Assembly: GCA_010093685.1 (NCBI GenBank)
Contig: MU006222.1
Location: forward strand, 248,001 to 312,000
Length of the DNA: 64,000 nucleotides
DNA from: Ophiobolus disseminans
Taxonomy: Eukaryota > Ascomycota > Dothideomycetes > Pleosporales > Phaeosphaeriaceae
Direction of reading: 5' to 3'
The notes beneath the pieces were generated by a model. It was not told the DNA's origin. It did no database searches and worked only from the letters and a program-made list of their open reading frames with translations. Shown here in pieces: positions 44,939 to 56,830 of this stretch (the first letter of the stretch is position 1; every line of letters starts with the position of its first letter). Both the position numbers and the translations under genes were made by a program.

Positions 44939-45600
44939 GTTGACGAACAAGTCTTTAAGCGCCCAACAACTTCTGCGTATGCTCTCTGAAAATTATGAAT
45001 AGCCGCAAGTCTACAATTCAGTCGGCGTTTTGGTGTTGGTGCTCGTAATGGCTGTGGAGATGATCTTCGGTTGACGGTTAATGTTGTCGAGGAGCGCGAC
45101 AGTAGAATGAGACCGGTTGCGCCGCGTCCTTCGAAAGAAGAAACCACCCCTTCTACACTGGAAGCTGGACCCACTCAAGTGAGCGTTTGCTCGCGCCCGT
45201 GATGGAGTCGTTGTATCCGTGCCCGATCAATCAGGTGACCATCCGAAACGCAGCAGAGTGTACGTGTCAATCAGATGCACGGCTCACCGGATATCTTTTT
45301 GTATTCGTTTTCGCGTGTGGGAACACTCGACCACAAGTTTGCTGTAAAGAGAAGGCACATTTTGGGAAGTCGAGGCGCAGGGCTTGGCGCGCTAGTGAAG
45401 CTGGGGTGGAGCCTAGGCGCTACCGTAGTCACTCAAGCGTGGAACCGTGGAACGTCTGTTCGCGCTCATTGCTCATTGTTTAACAAAGCCCACGGCGGCC
45501 TGCCACTCTTTTCATCATCCACACTCGCACCACCTGCACCTACACCCATTTCACCCGCATTATCAACTACACACAAACTGACCTGCTCGCCACGCTCGCC
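44939..45600. promoter_or_regulatory. divergent promoter region, Cid1-type gene and TFIIF alpha
   Basis: 662 bp lie between the two ATGs. The part next to TFIIF alpha is C/A-rich (CACCTGCACCTACACCC near 45530), typical of a fungal 5' leader. No TATA box stands out, as expected for housekeeping genes. Confidence 0.45.
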
Positions 45601-47706
45601 ATGAACGGACATCCAGCGGCGCCCTCTGCGCCTGCCGCGCCCGCAGTCACCAATGGACAGGAGCCTGTTCGGCGCCCACGCCCAAAGCCAAAGGTCGGCG
45701 GAGCGTTGCGCGCGCCGCGACGGCCTCTCAAGAGCGTGACACGGCCTGTCATGTCGATGACCAAGATGAACGAGACGAACAAGGCGCCTGCCGGAGTCAG
45801 CGCTGTCCAGGACAGCAGGCAGGAGAACGAGGCGCTGAAGCAGCAGTATCTCGCCCAGGGCGCCAGCGTCTTCCCCCTCGTCGTCACACGCCGCGACCTG
45901 AAGGAGCTGCGACACCACGTCCTGCGCCTGCAGAGCAACAAGGGCCCCGTTGATATCCAGGACAAGGCCCAGTTCACGCCTCCCATCCGTCTGCATCGCC
46001 GCGACCCGCGCGCGCCGCCCAGTGGCGTGGGCTCACACTTCGAGGAAGAGGAGACAAAGGAGGACCTCGAGGAGATCAAGGAGCGTGAGCGCATCGAGCT
46101 GCAGAAGGAGGACCGCCGCAAGATCCGCGAAGAGAACCAGGCCAAGATTGCGCCCACGGGCAAGACAAAGACCCAGGCCTTCCAGAAGAAGACGGAGCAG
46201 AAGTACCGGCCCGACGACACACCAGAGGCAAAGAAGCGACAGCTGCTGCGGTACGAGGAGACTCTGCCTTGGCATCTGGAGGATTTTGAAAACAAGCAGA
46301 CGTGGGTTGGTACATATGAGTCAGAGCTTTCCGAGGCACATGTAATGCTCTCCACCGACCCCAACAACCCACACGGCCCCATCCGCATGGCACCCATGGA
46401 GCGGTGGTACCGCTTCAACGTCAAGGGCAAGGTCAAGCCTACGGGCGAGGATGTCGACAAGGTCATGTACAAGGTCGAGAACATGCCCGGTTTCCTCAAG
46501 AGCATCGAGGCGCGTGCTGTCAAGCGAGAGCTTGAACACGAGCAGTCACGCACACGGCACGGCCTAAGCACACGCGTTGGTGGAGGAGCCGACGACGAGG
46601 GTAGAATTCGACGTGTCCGCAACGATGTCGCGGGAGAGCAGATTAAGCGCGAAGCAGATGCCGACGACATCGACTTCAATCTTGACGAAGACTTTGCCGA
46701 CGATGAGGAGGGGCTCAATGGGTTATTCGAAGGAGATGCAGAAGACGTCAAGGAAGCTGAAGACAAGCTCAAGCGAGACCAGCTTCAGGCCGCTTTATGG
46801 GAGCGCCCAGACGAGGTCGAGCTGGCACGAAAAGAAGAGCAGGAGCGGAAGGAAGCCGAGGACTATAGGGCCATGGAGAAAATATACAGGAAGTCACTGG
46901 CCAAGCGAGAGAAGCAGTACGAGTATATCGACAGCGACCCAGAGAACCCATACGTGACAGAGAGTGATTCGGACACCGACTCAGAGACTGAGCGGTTGCG
47001 AGCCAAAGAAGAGGAAGAGAAAAAGGCTTTGGATGCTGCAAATGGCAAAGCACCTGATGGCGGCAATGTCCCGTCTGGATCATCGACCAAGGGCACCAAC
47101 ACACCCTCTGGCAACCACAAGGCCGTTGATGTCAAGGGCAAAAAGCGGCCAGGCTCACCCAACCTCTCAGAAGCTAGCGGCAACGAATCTTCGCGTAAGA
47201 AGCACAAGAAGAACCGCGACAAGCTGATCGATGGCTCGCGCAAGTCATCGCTCGCTCAACTCAAGGGTGCTGCGTCTGGTAGCGACAGCGAGATGACCGA
47301 TGCCGGCAAGGCCAGGAAGAAGGAAAAGAAAAAGAGCAGACTTAATCATGGTGCCTCACCAAGCGGCACTCCTGGAGCAAGTCGCGCGGGTAGCCCAGCA
47401 GCCTCCTCACAAGTCAACGGCAGCCGCGCTGCCAGTCCTGCTGCCTCTCCCAAGCCAGGCATGCCCTCCGCCAAGGAGATCTATGATTCCCTCCCGTCAA
47501 AGGGCATGGCCATCGGCACCCTCATTCAGAACTTCAAGGGCCGCGTCGATAAATCTAACAGCCAGCTGTTCATCAGGCTCGTGAAGGCGGTTAGCAGCTT
47601 CGATAAGGGAGCAAGCTGGCTTACACCCCTTCAACACATGCCTTCCGAGGAGCAGATCCAGGCGACCATGAACGCCGCCAAGGCCCCTAAGCCCGCAGCT
47701 GGATGA
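45601..47706 (+). CDS. TFG1: transcription factor TFIIF subunit alpha (RAP74/Tfg1)
   Basis: A single exon of 701 residues from ATG 45601. After a Pro/Ala-rich start, the dimerisation region is recognisable: FPLVVTRRDLKELRHHVLRL (about residues 92-111), then PWHLEDFENKQTWVGTYES (about 222-240) and PMERWYRFNVKGKVKPTGED. The middle is acidic and coiled (DDIDFNLDEDFADDEEG), then Ser/Gly-rich and lysine-rich. The C-terminal winged helix is present (SAKEIYDSLPSKGMAIGTLI, about residues 624-643) and ends in SWLTPLQHMPSEEQ. TFIIF binds RNA polymerase II in the nucleus and works in initiation and early elongation. Length and order of segments fit fungal Tfg1. No intron seen. Confidence 0.93.
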   Translation: MNGHPAAPSAPAAPAVTNGQEPVRRPRPKPKVGGALRAPRRPLKSVTRPVMSMTKMNETNKAPAGVSAVQDSRQENEALKQQYLAQGASVFPLVVTRRDLKELRHHVLRLQSNKGPVDIQDKAQFTPPIRLHRRDPRAPPSGVGSHFEEEETKEDLEEIKERERIELQKEDRRKIREENQAKIAPTGKTKTQAFQKKTEQKYRPDDTPEAKKRQLLRYEETLPWHLEDFENKQTWVGTYESELSEAHVMLSTDPNNPHGPIRMAPMERWYRFNVKGKVKPTGEDVDKVMYKVENMPGFLKSIEARAVKRELEHEQSRTRHGLSTRVGGGADDEGRIRRVRNDVAGEQIKREADADDIDFNLDEDFADDEEGLNGLFEGDAEDVKEAEDKLKRDQLQAALWERPDEVELARKEEQERKEAEDYRAMEKIYRKSLAKREKQYEYIDSDPENPYVTESDSDTDSETERLRAKEEEEKKALDAANGKAPDGGNVPSGSSTKGTNTPSGNHKAVDVKGKKRPGSPNLSEASGNESSRKKHKKNRDKLIDGSRKSSLAQLKGAASGSDSEMTDAGKARKKEKKKSRLNHGASPSGTPGASRAGSPAASSQVNGSRAASPAASPKPGMPSAKEIYDSLPSKGMAIGTLIQNFKGRVDKSNSQLFIRLVKAVSSFDKGASWLTPLQHMPSEEQIQATMNAAKAPKPAAG

Positions 47707-48230
47707 GGCATTGGGTTAGTTTAGCGTTGGTTACGGTTTATGGGAGTGCATGGCATTAGGATAGCAAGATTGATAGCTCTTTTTAGTACGGGATGGTCGA
47801 GCCTGGAAGGCATTTGCTTGATATTTCAGCGAGCGGTGGAAGTAGACATCTAATTACGCTGCGAATACCTGCATGCCCTTGTTTCGTGACGCGTTTGTGA
47901 GTGCTGCTAATGCGAGACCTCGGCTCCAAAGGAGCTATGGTCATCGCTGCTCACGAGAGACAAGCGGCCATCCATACACTAGCGCACGCCCGCCGCCTCC
48001 CCGGCCTTAGCGGAATTAACACCGCTCGCCCTCCTATCCCAGCCCAGATCGGCTCCTCACCCATTGCCGACGCGACTACGGAAGAGCTAGTCGCCTGTAT
48101 GACGGGACGTTAATGATGTCGTTTTTTCGCATGGCGCCCTCGTGGCTTGTGCAACCATTTTTTACGCCTGTTTTTGTATCACTGTTACGCTTTGCGCATT
48201 GGGTAGAAACGTCGCACACGGGCGAAATTG
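47707..48230. other. intergenic region, no gene seen
   Basis: 3' flank of TFIIF alpha and promoter of the MFS gene. A 70-codon frame at 47901-48113 has no domain and is not called. Confidence 0.4.
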
Positions 48231-49966
48231 ATGACGATTGGCAATCATGAGGGCGGGCGTGGTTCCGCGGATGGGGTTTTGACGCAGGATGGGTTGGAGA
48301 GCGTGAAGGCAGAACAAGAGCAGGAATCGCAATTGAGGAAGATATACAATGTGCTGTCTTGGGTGCCGCCGAATTGTCGCTGGGATGCTGCGAGGCCGCC
48401 GCAGTTTTCGATGGGGATGAATGTTTTGTTTGCGTTTGCTGCTGGGTGTACGTTTGAATCTTCCTGTTCAAGGCACGAGTGAGATTTGATTAGGAAGAAA
48501 TGCTTTGAGGAAATGGACGTGCTAATACGAGTGGGCAGTCACGGTGGCGAATTTATACTACAACCACCCGATTCTCAATATCTTGGCTCATGACTTCGGC
48601 GTCCCGTACGAGCAAGTCGCGCAGATACCCACCGTCATGCAAGCCGGCTACGCAGCTGGATTGCTCTTCCTGTGTCCGTTGGGAGATCTCCTACCGCGAC
48701 GGCCGTTTGTGTGTGGCTTAGTGTTTTTCACAGCGACGATGTGGTACGTCTCCAAACCCCCAAGATCACCACAATGTACAACATATTGATATATCTGTAT
48801 TTCACAGGCTCGGCCTCTGCCTAACCCACGACCTCAACACCTTTACAGCAATCAGCTTCATAACCGCCGTCACAACCGTAACACCCCAACTCATGCTGCC
48901 TCTTGTCGGCGACCTCGCACCACCCAACCGTCGCGCCGCCGCCCTCTCAATCGTCGTATCGGGCCTCATGCTTGGCGTGCTCGTCGCGCGCGTGCTATCC
49001 GGCACGATGACGAATTTCGTCACGTGGCGCGCCGTGTACTGGATGGCCTTGGGGTTGCAGTATCTTATTTTCGCTCTCTTGTGGTGCTTCATGCCTGACT
49101 ACCCTGCGACGAACCCGGGGATGAATTATTTCCGCATTCTATGGGATATCGTCAAGATGCTGTTCAAGCACCCCGTTCTTGTGCAGGCGTGTCTGGCGGG
49201 CTTGTTTTGCTCGGCGCCGTTTACGAGTTTCTGGACGACGTTGACGTTTTTGCTGGCGGGGGAGCCGTATCACTACAGTTCGCTGACGATCGGACTGTTT
49301 GGGCTGATTGGAATTGCGGGCATGCTTGTTTCGCCCGTGTATGCGAGACTGGTGACGGATCGCTTCGTGCCGCATTTCTCGGTGCTGTTTGGGCTGAGTT
49401 GCAGCTTGGTAGGTGTGTGTTTGGGCACGTACATTGGACCGTTCAGTGTTGCGGGGCCGGTGATGCAAGCTTTACTACTGGACTTTGGAAATCAGACTGC
49501 GCAGATTGCGAATCGAAGTTCAATCTATAGTATTGAGCCCAAACGGCGAAACGGAGTGAACACGGCTTTCATGGTTAGTACGTTCTGCGGGCAACTCATC
49601 GGCACGGCAGCTGGTAATCATATATATGCCGCAGCAGGTTGGGTTGGATCTGGGAGTGCAAGTGTTGGGTTCATTGGTGCGGCAATCTTGACCATCATTG
49701 CGAGAGGACCGTGGGAAGAGAACTGGGTTGGTTGGAGAGGCGGATGGAGCATGGCCAAAAAAGATAAGAATAGTGCGGATGGAAAAACGAGTGAGAAGAC
49801 GCATTTTGATGGTGGGAAGATTCGAGATGAGGAAGTAGGCGCGCAAGAGAAGGTGCTGGAGGAGGTAGCGGCCGAGGTGGGCGATGAAAGCCCGCTGAAG
49901 GACGATAGCGAGAAAGAAAAAAGCGCGTGGAGCAATGAAGATGATATTAGGCCAGCGAAGTTGTAA
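48231..49966 (+). CDS. major facilitator superfamily transporter
   Basis: Three exons, 48231-48447, 48539-48743 and 48808-49966, encode 526 residues. The introns (91 and 64 nt) restore AAGFTVANLYYNHPI and ATMWLGLCLTHD. The membrane part starts after about 60 polar residues. The first-loop signature GLLFLCPLGDLLPRRPFVCG (G-x-L-x-D-x-x-x-R-R, MFS motif A) is clear. QLMLPLVGDLAPPNRRAAAL marks a later helix, and RRNGVNTAFMVSTFCGQLIG the C-terminal half. A charged cytosolic tail of about 80 residues rich in Glu/Lys ends the protein. It resembles fungal relatives of bacterial drug-efflux permeases (DHA-like); substrate unknown. Plasma membrane location is inferred. Confidence 0.9.
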
Positions 49967-50056
49967 AAGGGTAACTTTGCCTGCATATAGACGGTTCGCA
50001 CACGTTGCATATTAGCATAACCGGCGTTGTTAAATTTGTATTCGTCGCAACGAGAA

Positions 50057-51368
50057 TCAGAGGATGTCGATGACTCTCTCGTCCTCATCCTCTTCATCGT
50101 CTTGCAACGCGACCATCTTCCCACCATCACCACCGACGGCTTCTGGTATATCCTCCTCTTCTCCCTCCTCCTTCCGTTGTATAATCTGCACCACTCGATC
50201 GCAGGCTTCTCGCACATCGTCATCCTCGACGTGCATATGGCACTCTCTGATGATTGGGTAGACCTTGACATTCCTCAGCACATCTCTTCCTTCTTTTGTC
50301 GTACTCAGCAGTAGCAGTGTTTCCAGGTGTGTCTGCATGATATGGACATCCTTTTCACGCTCCTTGTCTGGCTCCAGCAGTTGCAACTCGTCAAGCATTC
50401 CCTCTGTGTCGTCGTCTGCGTACTCTTCGGGACCCATGAGCGGCAGGAGAATATATGGGAGCAGATTGGCACCTATTGAGGGAGGCGGTAGCGACGGATC
50501 TGGATTTAGGTTCGAGAGGAGGACCGGATGCGCCGGTACAAGGAAGGCGACGTTCTTGATCGTCGACGCCACACCAAGGCGTCGAATATGCGAGGCGTGG
50601 TCCGTAAAGACCTGTATCTTTGTGAGGGGTATGATGTTCGCATCGTGTTCTGAGGGCGTCGTGAGATACTCGCGCGCTTTGGGGAATTTGGCCAAGTCGG
50701 CAAAGAAGTATGACAGATAGTCGAAATCTGCGTTCTTGTTGTATGCGCCTGCGGCACCTTTGACGAAGCAGTCCATGAGTTGGTCCATAGCCCATTTCGA
50801 GGCTGATAGCTCTTTCGGTGCACTGCGCTTCAGCTCCAGCACGCGTTGAAGTGAGTCATCCTTGGCCATATTGGCTAAGAGCATGGCGATTTCATTCGAG
50901 CTCTGCTCCTTTGGATCCTATACCCAGTATTAGCATTTCACCTTTCCCCACGGCTTATGTCGGTGAACTGACATACTGTTATCCGCGATAGTAGTGTTTC
51001 GAGAAGCGCATCGTCTTTTGCGAGCGACTTGAGGACTTCGGCATCGGAAGAGATGTTGATGAGGATGGTGAGAGCGTTCTTCGCTATGGGGGCGTAGTCT
51101 TTTACGAGGAGTTTGAGATCCTTGACAGGCTCTAACTGGTTCCGCTTAAACAATGTTACGTGCGACTGGGAGTAGCCGAGAAGGTGTTCTGCAGCTGTGG
51201 AAATGTTAGCAGTGTCGCGTGGTGGAGGTGGAGGGGTTGTGCTGACCAGACTGTCGAATCTGAGTGTTGCCATGGTGTAGGAACTCGACGAGCTGGAGTC
51301 AAAACATCAGTATGAGCATGACAAGAACGTGTGAGGCTGTCCCATACTTCTTCTAATTCGGTCGGCAT
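50057..51368 (-). CDS. HGH1: HGH1-like protein (armadillo-type, eEF2 folding factor)
   Basis: Four exons, 51348-51368 (7 codons), 51247-51292 (46 nt), 50977-51194 and 50057-50917, encode 381 residues. The start MPTELEE/LVEFLHHGNTQIRQS/AAEHLLGYSQ matches HGH1 N-termini. DYAPIAKNALTILINISSD and IPPL-type helices form the armadillo-like repeats. The DUF383/DUF384 part is seen as FDYLSYFFADLAKFPKAREY and LLPYILLPLMGPEEYADDDT, and the acidic C-terminus ends DEDERVIDIL. Yeast Hgh1 is a cytosolic chaperone that aids folding of elongation factor 2. Two very small 5' exons make this gene easy to truncate in automated annotation. All phases agree. It lies tail-to-tail with the MFS gene, with a 90-bp gap. 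Confidence 0.92.
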
Positions 51369-52683
51369 CCTGGTGGTGGCTTTGCGGTCTTGCACAGAGC
51401 GATGACGAGCTTTTCTCGAGTCTCAAAAGTTTTAAGGTTATCGATAAGCTTACTGGGACCTGCTAGCGTGGTTTCTTCGCGAGTCCGGCTCGCCGCATGC
51501 TCACTGCATTATACCGGACTTTCACCGCTTGAATACTTCATCTAGAACATATTGTCTTGCCTATTTTTGCCTGAAAATGCCTCTTTGTGTATGTTGCCAA
51601 GTTGAGACCAAGGCGCAAGCTGCGTGATCTCTAGTCAGCATACACAGTTCACGGAGCTGATCCTCAAGGATCACGACTAAGACATCTGGACATACTTCGG
51701 ACGGCATGTAAAACGGCTGACTTGTGTGATTTCAACAACTCGTTCAGTATACCAGTGATGCGCGACTACAAACAAACAGTTGCCTCGCCATCAGCTAACC
51801 CGCATTGAGAGTAGTCCGGCGGCTACATTAGCCTTCAACTGCAGGGTCGCCCTGCTGTAACCGCCGAACCCCTCGTGGCTTCACGCCCTTGGACCAACAA
51901 GAGACACCAACGCGAGTCTTGATGCCACCACTTTTTTACAGTCAGTTTCTTTGTGCCTGGGCTGGAGATAGGGCCGGAGTGCATTCGGAAAGAACGACAG
52001 CCGGTTGCTTTTCTGGACCGCGCACCCAAGTAAACAGAACCAGCTTCACCCGGCAGACATGGTTCTCCGCGTTCGGCGAGCAGCAGGTCAAGAGTCTCGC
52101 TGGCAACTTTCTAGGCGCTCGAAATAGATCTCCGAGATGATCGCGTCGGCCCGCTGGGTCGAGCTCGTCACGTACATTGAGTGCTCTGTGCGCAGGCATG
52201 CACAGTACATCCGGCCAATCAGCGTGATGTGCGACCATAATAACATCCTGGGCAAACGTGCAGCAAAGTGTAGCGAGACTCGAACGTTGGCGCTTACTGC
52301 AGCATCAGCCAACCACCATTTTTATAACCGCCGCTCATCAACTGATCGAAGCGCCGAGGATTACAAACGTCTCCATTGGATCCTTGTGACCACCACCATG
52401 GCCGAAAGGGGTAAAGCTGCAAGGGAAGCACATTTGAACCGCTATTGCTCTCGACGGGGAGCCATAGCTTTTCCGATATCTCGGTAGATGTTGAGGCGGG
52501 ACCATGTTAAAGTCCTTATCCCCAGATTGTCCCATATTCAGGCGTGTGTACCGTGATTGTGTTCCTGGTGCTACTGTTCTAAGTCTGTTCCACGCTTCTT
52601 TGCACGGTTGAGCATCGTTCCGGTTCAATACTTGTTTATTTTCGGCATTCCATCTACTAGAAGAGAAAGAATTAAACCTCAGT
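51369..52683. other. 1.3-kb intergenic region, no gene seen
   Basis: Upstream of HGH1 (minus) and of the long low-complexity gene (plus). Overlapping short frames on both strands lack domains. No RNA gene or repeat was recognised. Confidence 0.45.
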
Positions 52684-54897
52684 ATGGCGGGACCAGCGCT
52701 CCAGTTGTTTCCTCCTCCACCTCGCGCACCAAGACAAACGAGCCCTAACAGAAGACCTCATCACATTAAGCCGCCAACACCAGAACCGACAGCAGCGAGC
52801 ACGAATAGCACCAAGCATACAAAGCCCGCGGCAGACTTTCATGAACTAGTCATTCAAGTCAACTCAGTTCCGGTCTCCCCTTCGAGTACAATGGCGCCAT
52901 CATCGGCGATTGCCGCACCACCACGAGCATATGTTGCCAACTCACATGCAGTGAGGACACCTCCGCAAGCGAACATGCCTATCTTCGACTCCCCCCCACG
53001 GCAAAGAGCACAGACTCCGAATCTCATGGCACAAGACGACTACCATAGAACACAACGAGCACCATCACCATGCATCTCGGCGCGCGAGGACGAGAGCAGA
53101 CAGCAAGATCTGAACCGGGCAGCATCACCCGCTTTCTCCACCTGCGAAACACTGGTACGAGCCAATAGTACGGCGACTCGAGTGCGAAGCATGTCACCTG
53201 TTCCAATGCGTTCGATGTTTCCCGTATACGACCCGACTGTACCTCTTGGAAACCAGCCATACCTTCCTCCACAAGCTTCACCCACTCATCTCGCGCGGAA
53301 TCAGATCAGCAGATCGCCCTACTCTACCGACTCTTATGTGCCCCATGGCAATGTTAGGACAACGGCTTCGACCGCTCCTCAGCCTCCGCTGCGACCTTTC
53401 TTCACCCCTTCACATCTCCTCGACAACCTATGGCTCGCGACTAACGGCCAGGAAGGACCTGCTGTTCAGCTGTATACATTGAGGATGCACCGAGCGACTG
53501 CAGCAAACCCCACCATCACATTCGGCACAACACCTTCACTGCCATTCTACAGCCTCGCTCAGTCCAATCTGGCTCAAGGCCACGATATCCCAAGTATCAT
53601 GAACGAGTTGTTGATTCAGCGCCATCATCCGACCCAACCGCGAGTGCTACCCATAGCTCATCTTGATCTCATTGCACCACCATCATTAGACACCGGCGCG
53701 TTCAGCCCGCAACAACAAGAAACTACCACGCTCCTCACCAGCATCTACCCAAAGCTCGCCGCACTCCAAGCGCTGGATGCCGCAGCAAACTCTCCTGCTG
53801 CCTCGCATATCGCACTAGCAGATCCTGGCGCCCAGTCGCCTGCTGCACAGCGACTGGCCGAGGACGTTCTAGCTGGCGCTGCTCAGCGCGAATGCTGTGC
53901 GCTCGCTTGGACACGAGATGATCCCCAACAACAAGCCAACCCATGGGCACAACACATTCCTTCAGAAGGATCGTATCATCTCCACCATCCTACTCTTGGT
54001 TCCTTCCCAATCAAAATCGAAGGTGACTGTTCGGTTATCAACAATGCGTCAACGCGTCCTATGACTGCGATATATGGCCACAATATGCCTATGTCACCAC
54101 CATCATCAACACCAAAGCCAGCTTCAATAACGATAATGAACCCTTTTGTACTGTCACCTATCACGCCACGAACGAACGGGTTCGCGCCACTTCCACCACC
54201 ACCACGGCTCGACCGTATGAACCGCCCCATCTCGATGACGCCATCTGAGATGTCAATCGGCCAGCTCCCGACCACCACCGATGCCTCAGCCGATGACAAC
54301 ATTCTCGGGCGCCTCGACTTCACCAACGACGCACTGACTCTCAACCTTGGTGCCATTTCACACTTCGGCAACCCCTTTCTCGTTGACGTTGTGACGTCTA
54401 CCCTCCTCGCCGTTGCAGTAGCAGAGGCCACGCGCGGCCGCAAGAGTCGAAACATCAGCCAGACAAGCTTCGAGCCACCACCACCTAGCTTCCTTCTCAC
54501 CCATCAGAAGGAGGACACTGCCAAGGCTTTCAAGCAGTCTTTCGTCGAGGGCTTCCAGGGCTTCGGCGGCAAGACGAAAACACCGATCAGTGGCTCCAGC
54601 TTGAAGAAATTCGCGTCCTCAATGAAGAGTTCGGCGACAAGTCGCACTACGAGTTCGAGCTTCGATAAGGATATTGAGATGGAGGCGTGGCATGGACAAG
54701 AAAGTACCAAAGAAAGTAAAGAGGAAAAGAACGCGAGGAAGAAGCAGGAAGATCAGGAGAAGCTACCGCTGGTCACACGCACCATCATCAATGTTCTGAC
54801 GTTTGCGTTTAAGGGCGTTGTGTTCGTTATCAAAGTCGCCATCAAGATCGTTGCAGGCGTGATTGTCATGATCACACGGAATTTCAGCAAGCTGTAA
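52684..54897 (+). CDS. 737-residue low-complexity protein, conserved-looking but unnamed
   Basis: A single exon from ATG 52684. The first ~230 residues are Pro/Ser/Thr-rich and probably disordered. A more ordered block follows: FTPSHLLDNLWLATNGQEGP (about residues 238-257), then LYTLRMHRATAANPTITFG and LPFYSLAQSNLA. After another loop comes LTLNLGAISHFGNPFLVDVV and TSTLLAVAVAEATRGRK. The C-terminus has a Lys/Glu-rich stretch and then a hydrophobic/amphipathic segment (NVLTFAFKGVVFVIKVAIKI, about residues 702-721, continuing VAGVIVMITRNFSKL). That segment could be a membrane anchor. I recognise no named domain. Coding texture is strong throughout. Confidence 0.7.
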   Translation: MAGPALQLFPPPPRAPRQTSPNRRPHHIKPPTPEPTAASTNSTKHTKPAADFHELVIQVNSVPVSPSSTMAPSSAIAAPPRAYVANSHAVRTPPQANMPIFDSPPRQRAQTPNLMAQDDYHRTQRAPSPCISAREDESRQQDLNRAASPAFSTCETLVRANSTATRVRSMSPVPMRSMFPVYDPTVPLGNQPYLPPQASPTHLARNQISRSPYSTDSYVPHGNVRTTASTAPQPPLRPFFTPSHLLDNLWLATNGQEGPAVQLYTLRMHRATAANPTITFGTTPSLPFYSLAQSNLAQGHDIPSIMNELLIQRHHPTQPRVLPIAHLDLIAPPSLDTGAFSPQQQETTTLLTSIYPKLAALQALDAAANSPAASHIALADPGAQSPAAQRLAEDVLAGAAQRECCALAWTRDDPQQQANPWAQHIPSEGSYHLHHPTLGSFPIKIEGDCSVINNASTRPMTAIYGHNMPMSPPSSTPKPASITIMNPFVLSPITPRTNGFAPLPPPPRLDRMNRPISMTPSEMSIGQLPTTTDASADDNILGRLDFTNDALTLNLGAISHFGNPFLVDVVTSTLLAVAVAEATRGRKSRNISQTSFEPPPPSFLLTHQKEDTAKAFKQSFVEGFQGFGGKTKTPISGSSLKKFASSMKSSATSRTTSSSFDKDIEMEAWHGQESTKESKEEKNARKKQEDQEKLPLVTRTIINVLTFAFKGVVFVIKVAIKIVAGVIVMITRNFSKL

Positions 54898-56089
54898 ACT
54901 CATCGCATCGGACACAGAGTTACCACGGTTGTGGGGTTTTCTTTCTTGTACAGGGCTTCCTTTATGATACCATTCTTACACATCATTGTTCGATACCAAT
55001 GTTTTATCTGTGGCTGGCTGGGAGCTACTGGTATAGCTGTGGGGGGATTAATTCCAATACGAATATTTCTACAATGACATTGCATTTGTATAACACGTCT
55101 CTGTGCTTCTTTCAATGTGTTCTCGCGCTTTTGAGTCTTCTGGGAAGTTATGCAGATAAGAGGCACGCTCCGGCAATGGTGCGTTTCTGTTGAGTACTTC
55201 CCACAGATAGGCATAGCCTTTGCCTGCCTGCAGGGATGTATAAGAAGTGCAAGTGCAACATTGGTTTCTTGCGCTCATGTCAATTTGCTACAATCAAGAT
55301 ACGTCGAGTGGGAAGCCTAAAGAGTCGGAGTTGTGGCTAGTAGTAATAACTGGACAGAGGCCGCCGAGCTCGGCCTAGGTATCTCGATGAGAGTGAGCCA
55401 AATGCACTGGTGAGCGAATCTTGGACGTGTGGTTTACGCAAGGACGCCTCATGCAGGCGTGGAAACACCTGTGCACGTATTTTAGCCGTCAGCGCAACAT
55501 GATAGAGCTATCAAGTAACAGCCTATCGGGACATTCGTTGTGCGTAATCTTTGAAAACCTGAGATGTGAACGCCCGGGCGTGCATGAAAAGGGCGATGAT
55601 CGCGTGCTTCACGCGCCCGTCCAAGCCCGATTCGGCAAGGTCCACGCACGAGCGTTACCAGCCAAACCATTAGTCTAGCCCTCAGCCTTCGTCCTTCACC
55701 ACGCTCGGCTTGCCGGAAGGCATACAACGAGGCTCCGCTGCCGACCATGCATTGACAGCGAATCCTGCGCCCTGAAGTGCGACGTCGCTACCTAGAGCCC
55801 CGCGGATCCTGTATTTCTCAGCCTTCCTCTTCGCTCGCTAAGAACCCCCATGAGCAGTTAGCGTTGTATGCCTTCTGATGTTCTCGTGTATAAGACACCA
55901 TGGTGTGACCTAGGTTGAGTTGTCTTGTCAAAGTCGCCTTCTCTCAATTATTTAGATCCCCTGGTTACCATCCCCCCTTTGTTACAAGTTTTACGAATCC
56001 TCAATACCCCGGCGCCCTCTGTGGTGCTGAGGTCTCGCGGGAAGGGCTTCTTAACTTCACTTTGAAGTTGTTGGCGAAGGCCTCCGTAG
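54898..56089. other. 1.2-kb intergenic region; likely 5' flank of the first zinc-finger gene
   Basis: No complete gene. A TATA-like GTGTATAAGACACC lies near 55887. The sequence from about 55862 shares words with the region before the second zinc-finger gene (TTGTATGCCT near both, GGCGAAGGC just before both acceptors), so the promoter and 5' exon are probably here. Confidence 0.4.
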
Positions 56090-56830
56090 TCTTCGCCTTC
56101 AGCGCCTTCCATCCCCTCCTCTTTCAACACCGAATCTGCTTATGCACGTTTCGTTCTCTCTGATTCCAATTTTGTTTGCCCTTACCAAGTCGAAAACGAC
56201 ATCAACCCCGTTATTCACCGTCCCTACATACTGAATTCCTCAGTACCAGTGAATCCACACACAGTGCCACCCATAATCTCCGAAGAAGATCGTACTCCAG
56301 AGCCGCCGCTATCTACATCTCTGCCAGCGCAAGAATCTGATCGTGAGGTCAATCCACAGCAGACTGCATCACCAACTGGAATCGTGACTGCCTCGCCTTC
56401 GGAGAGCAGCCAGTTCCAATCTTCGATATCATCGCCAACTGGGCCTTCGACAGTTTCGAGCTCAGGACATACTGTCGAACTTGAGACAGCGACAAGCTGT
56501 GATGTCTGCAATGCAATCTTCGCCCGTACATGCGAACTCAAGTAAGTTCATACACGCACTCATAGATCAAGTACTCACAACCTTCCTAGCGATCATGTAC
56601 ACCGAAAACACAAGCGACGATTCCATTGCGACTATCCCGAATGTCTTCGAGCCTTTCATCTACGAGCAGATTTGGACCGACATCGCCGAACCCATTCTGA
56701 TGCTAGATTCCGTCGGGATTTTTGGTGTCCAGTTGCTGAGTGTGGACGAAAATTTACGCGCAAGGACAATATCGCTAAGCACGTCAGACAGCATCATGGT
56801 GCCTCCCGCGCTCATGCTGGCCAACCATAG
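56090..56830 (+). CDS. C2H2 zinc-finger protein, copy 1 (5' exon not resolved)
   Basis: Exon 56090-56541 and exon 56590-56830, joined by a 48-nt intron (GTAAGT), end at TAG 56828. Three fingers are complete. Finger 1 spans the intron: CDVCNAIFARTCEL, then NDHVHRKH. Finger 2: FHCDYPECLRAFHLRADLDR, then HRRTH. Finger 3: FWCPVAECGRKFTRKDNIAK, then HVRQHH. Upstream is a Ser/Pro-rich region (TPEPPLSTSLPAQESD). The exon begins right after a TAG that acts as a probable acceptor; an in-frame ATG is absent, so a 5' exon is missing from this model. It is likely a nuclear DNA-binding protein. The second copy is about 4.5 kb downstream with the same intron position. Confidence 0.8.

Noticed and set aside
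45567..46772. 401-codon minus-strand frame
   Set aside because: It is antisense to TFIIF alpha; Ser/Arg/Leu-rich shadow of a GC-rich gene.
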